A stretch of DNA of 12,407 nt, taken from an uncultured Eubacteriales bacterium (GTDB lineage: Bacteria; Bacillota; Clostridia; Oscillospirales; CAG-272). Position 1 is the stretch's first letter. The number at the start of each line of letters is the position of its first letter. Shown piece by piece: positions 12,376 to 12,407 of the stretch. The DNA lies in contig CAJKPX010000065.1 in the NCBI GenBank assembly GCA_905201895.1, forward strand, positions 1 to 12,407, in the 5' to 3' direction. Under the pieces are notes generated by a model. That model worked only from the letters and a program-made list of their open reading frames with translations, searched no databases and was not told the DNA's origin. The translations under genes and the position numbers were made by a program.

Positions 12376-12407
12376 AGAGGGCACCTTCTTGAAAGAAGGT
12401 GCCCTCT
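12376..12407 (+). terminator. Perfect 15-bp palindrome, probable terminator of the ABC operon
   Basis: AGAGGGCACCTTCTT (12376-12390) pairs perfectly with AAGAAGGTGCCCTCT (12393-12407) around a two-base centre. It lies 33 bases after the permease stop, and the window ends with the stem, so any T-tract is out of view. It could also be a dispersed palindromic repeat. Confidence 0.7.

Overview
The window looks like a chromosomal stretch of a Gram-positive anaerobe of the Clostridia (Bacillota), probably a gut or rumen commensal. This is inferred, not proven. The reasons are strong AGGAGG-type ribosome binding sites, consensus TTGACA/TATAAT promoters, compact overlapping genes, fairly GC-rich coding DNA with AT-rich intergenic DNA, and a gene set common in that class: sialidase, GH36 alpha-galactosidase, a PocR/AraC regulator, a ComB-like phosphatase, and a zinc-ribbon membrane protein. 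No rRNA, tRNA, CRISPR array, transposase or phage gene was seen.

Layout. (1) 2-2314, plus strand: the 3' end of a BNR/Asp-box sialidase, a GNAT acetyltransferase, and an unknown two-segment membrane protein form one tightly packed transcription unit. (2) 2315-2476: a decayed copy of the 5' end of the comB-like gene found intact at 4294, followed by a terminator that can serve both converging units. (3) 2477-3313, minus strand: a PocR-domain AraC-family regulator. Its promoter is a perfect consensus placed so close to the ATG that the mRNA is probably leaderless. (4) 3456-7869, plus strand: a probable operon of a TIM-barrel sugar isomerase/epimerase, a ComB-like phosphatase, a DMT-family transporter and a GH36 alpha-galactosidase-like enzyme. 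It is divergent from the regulator, and its promoter has a good -10, a poor -35 and two half-site-like direct repeats 20 bp apart, the second overlapping the -35. That is the usual geometry for an AraC-type activator. (5) 7870-8410: a consensus promoter with a structured leader drives a small zinc-ribbon membrane protein that is broken by a frameshift, followed by a terminator. (6) 8443-9402: an unknown 319-residue protein with its own terminator. (7) 9526-12343: an operon of a MerR regulator anchored in the membrane and ending in a zinc ribbon, a PLDc_N-type mini membrane protein, an ABC ATPase and an ABC-2 permease. It ends at a perfect 15-bp palindrome at the window edge.

How the genes work together. 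Module 4 reads as a regulated carbohydrate-use cluster: the regulator senses a ligand, the DMT protein may move a product, the GH36 enzyme cleaves an alpha-linked sugar, and the epimerase and ComB-like protein process the released compound. The ComB-like member is unusual in such a cluster and leaves the true substrate open. Module 7 resembles the Bacillus subtilis yxlE-yxlF-yxlG part of the sigY operon, but with a membrane-tethered MerR protein in place of the sigma factor. It is a candidate envelope-stress or drug-response system. The most notable observations are the leaderless divergent regulator with its putative activator sites, the comB relic flanking a segment whose epimerase gene is lower in GC, the MerR-headed ABC operon, and the frameshifted zinc-ribbon gene.
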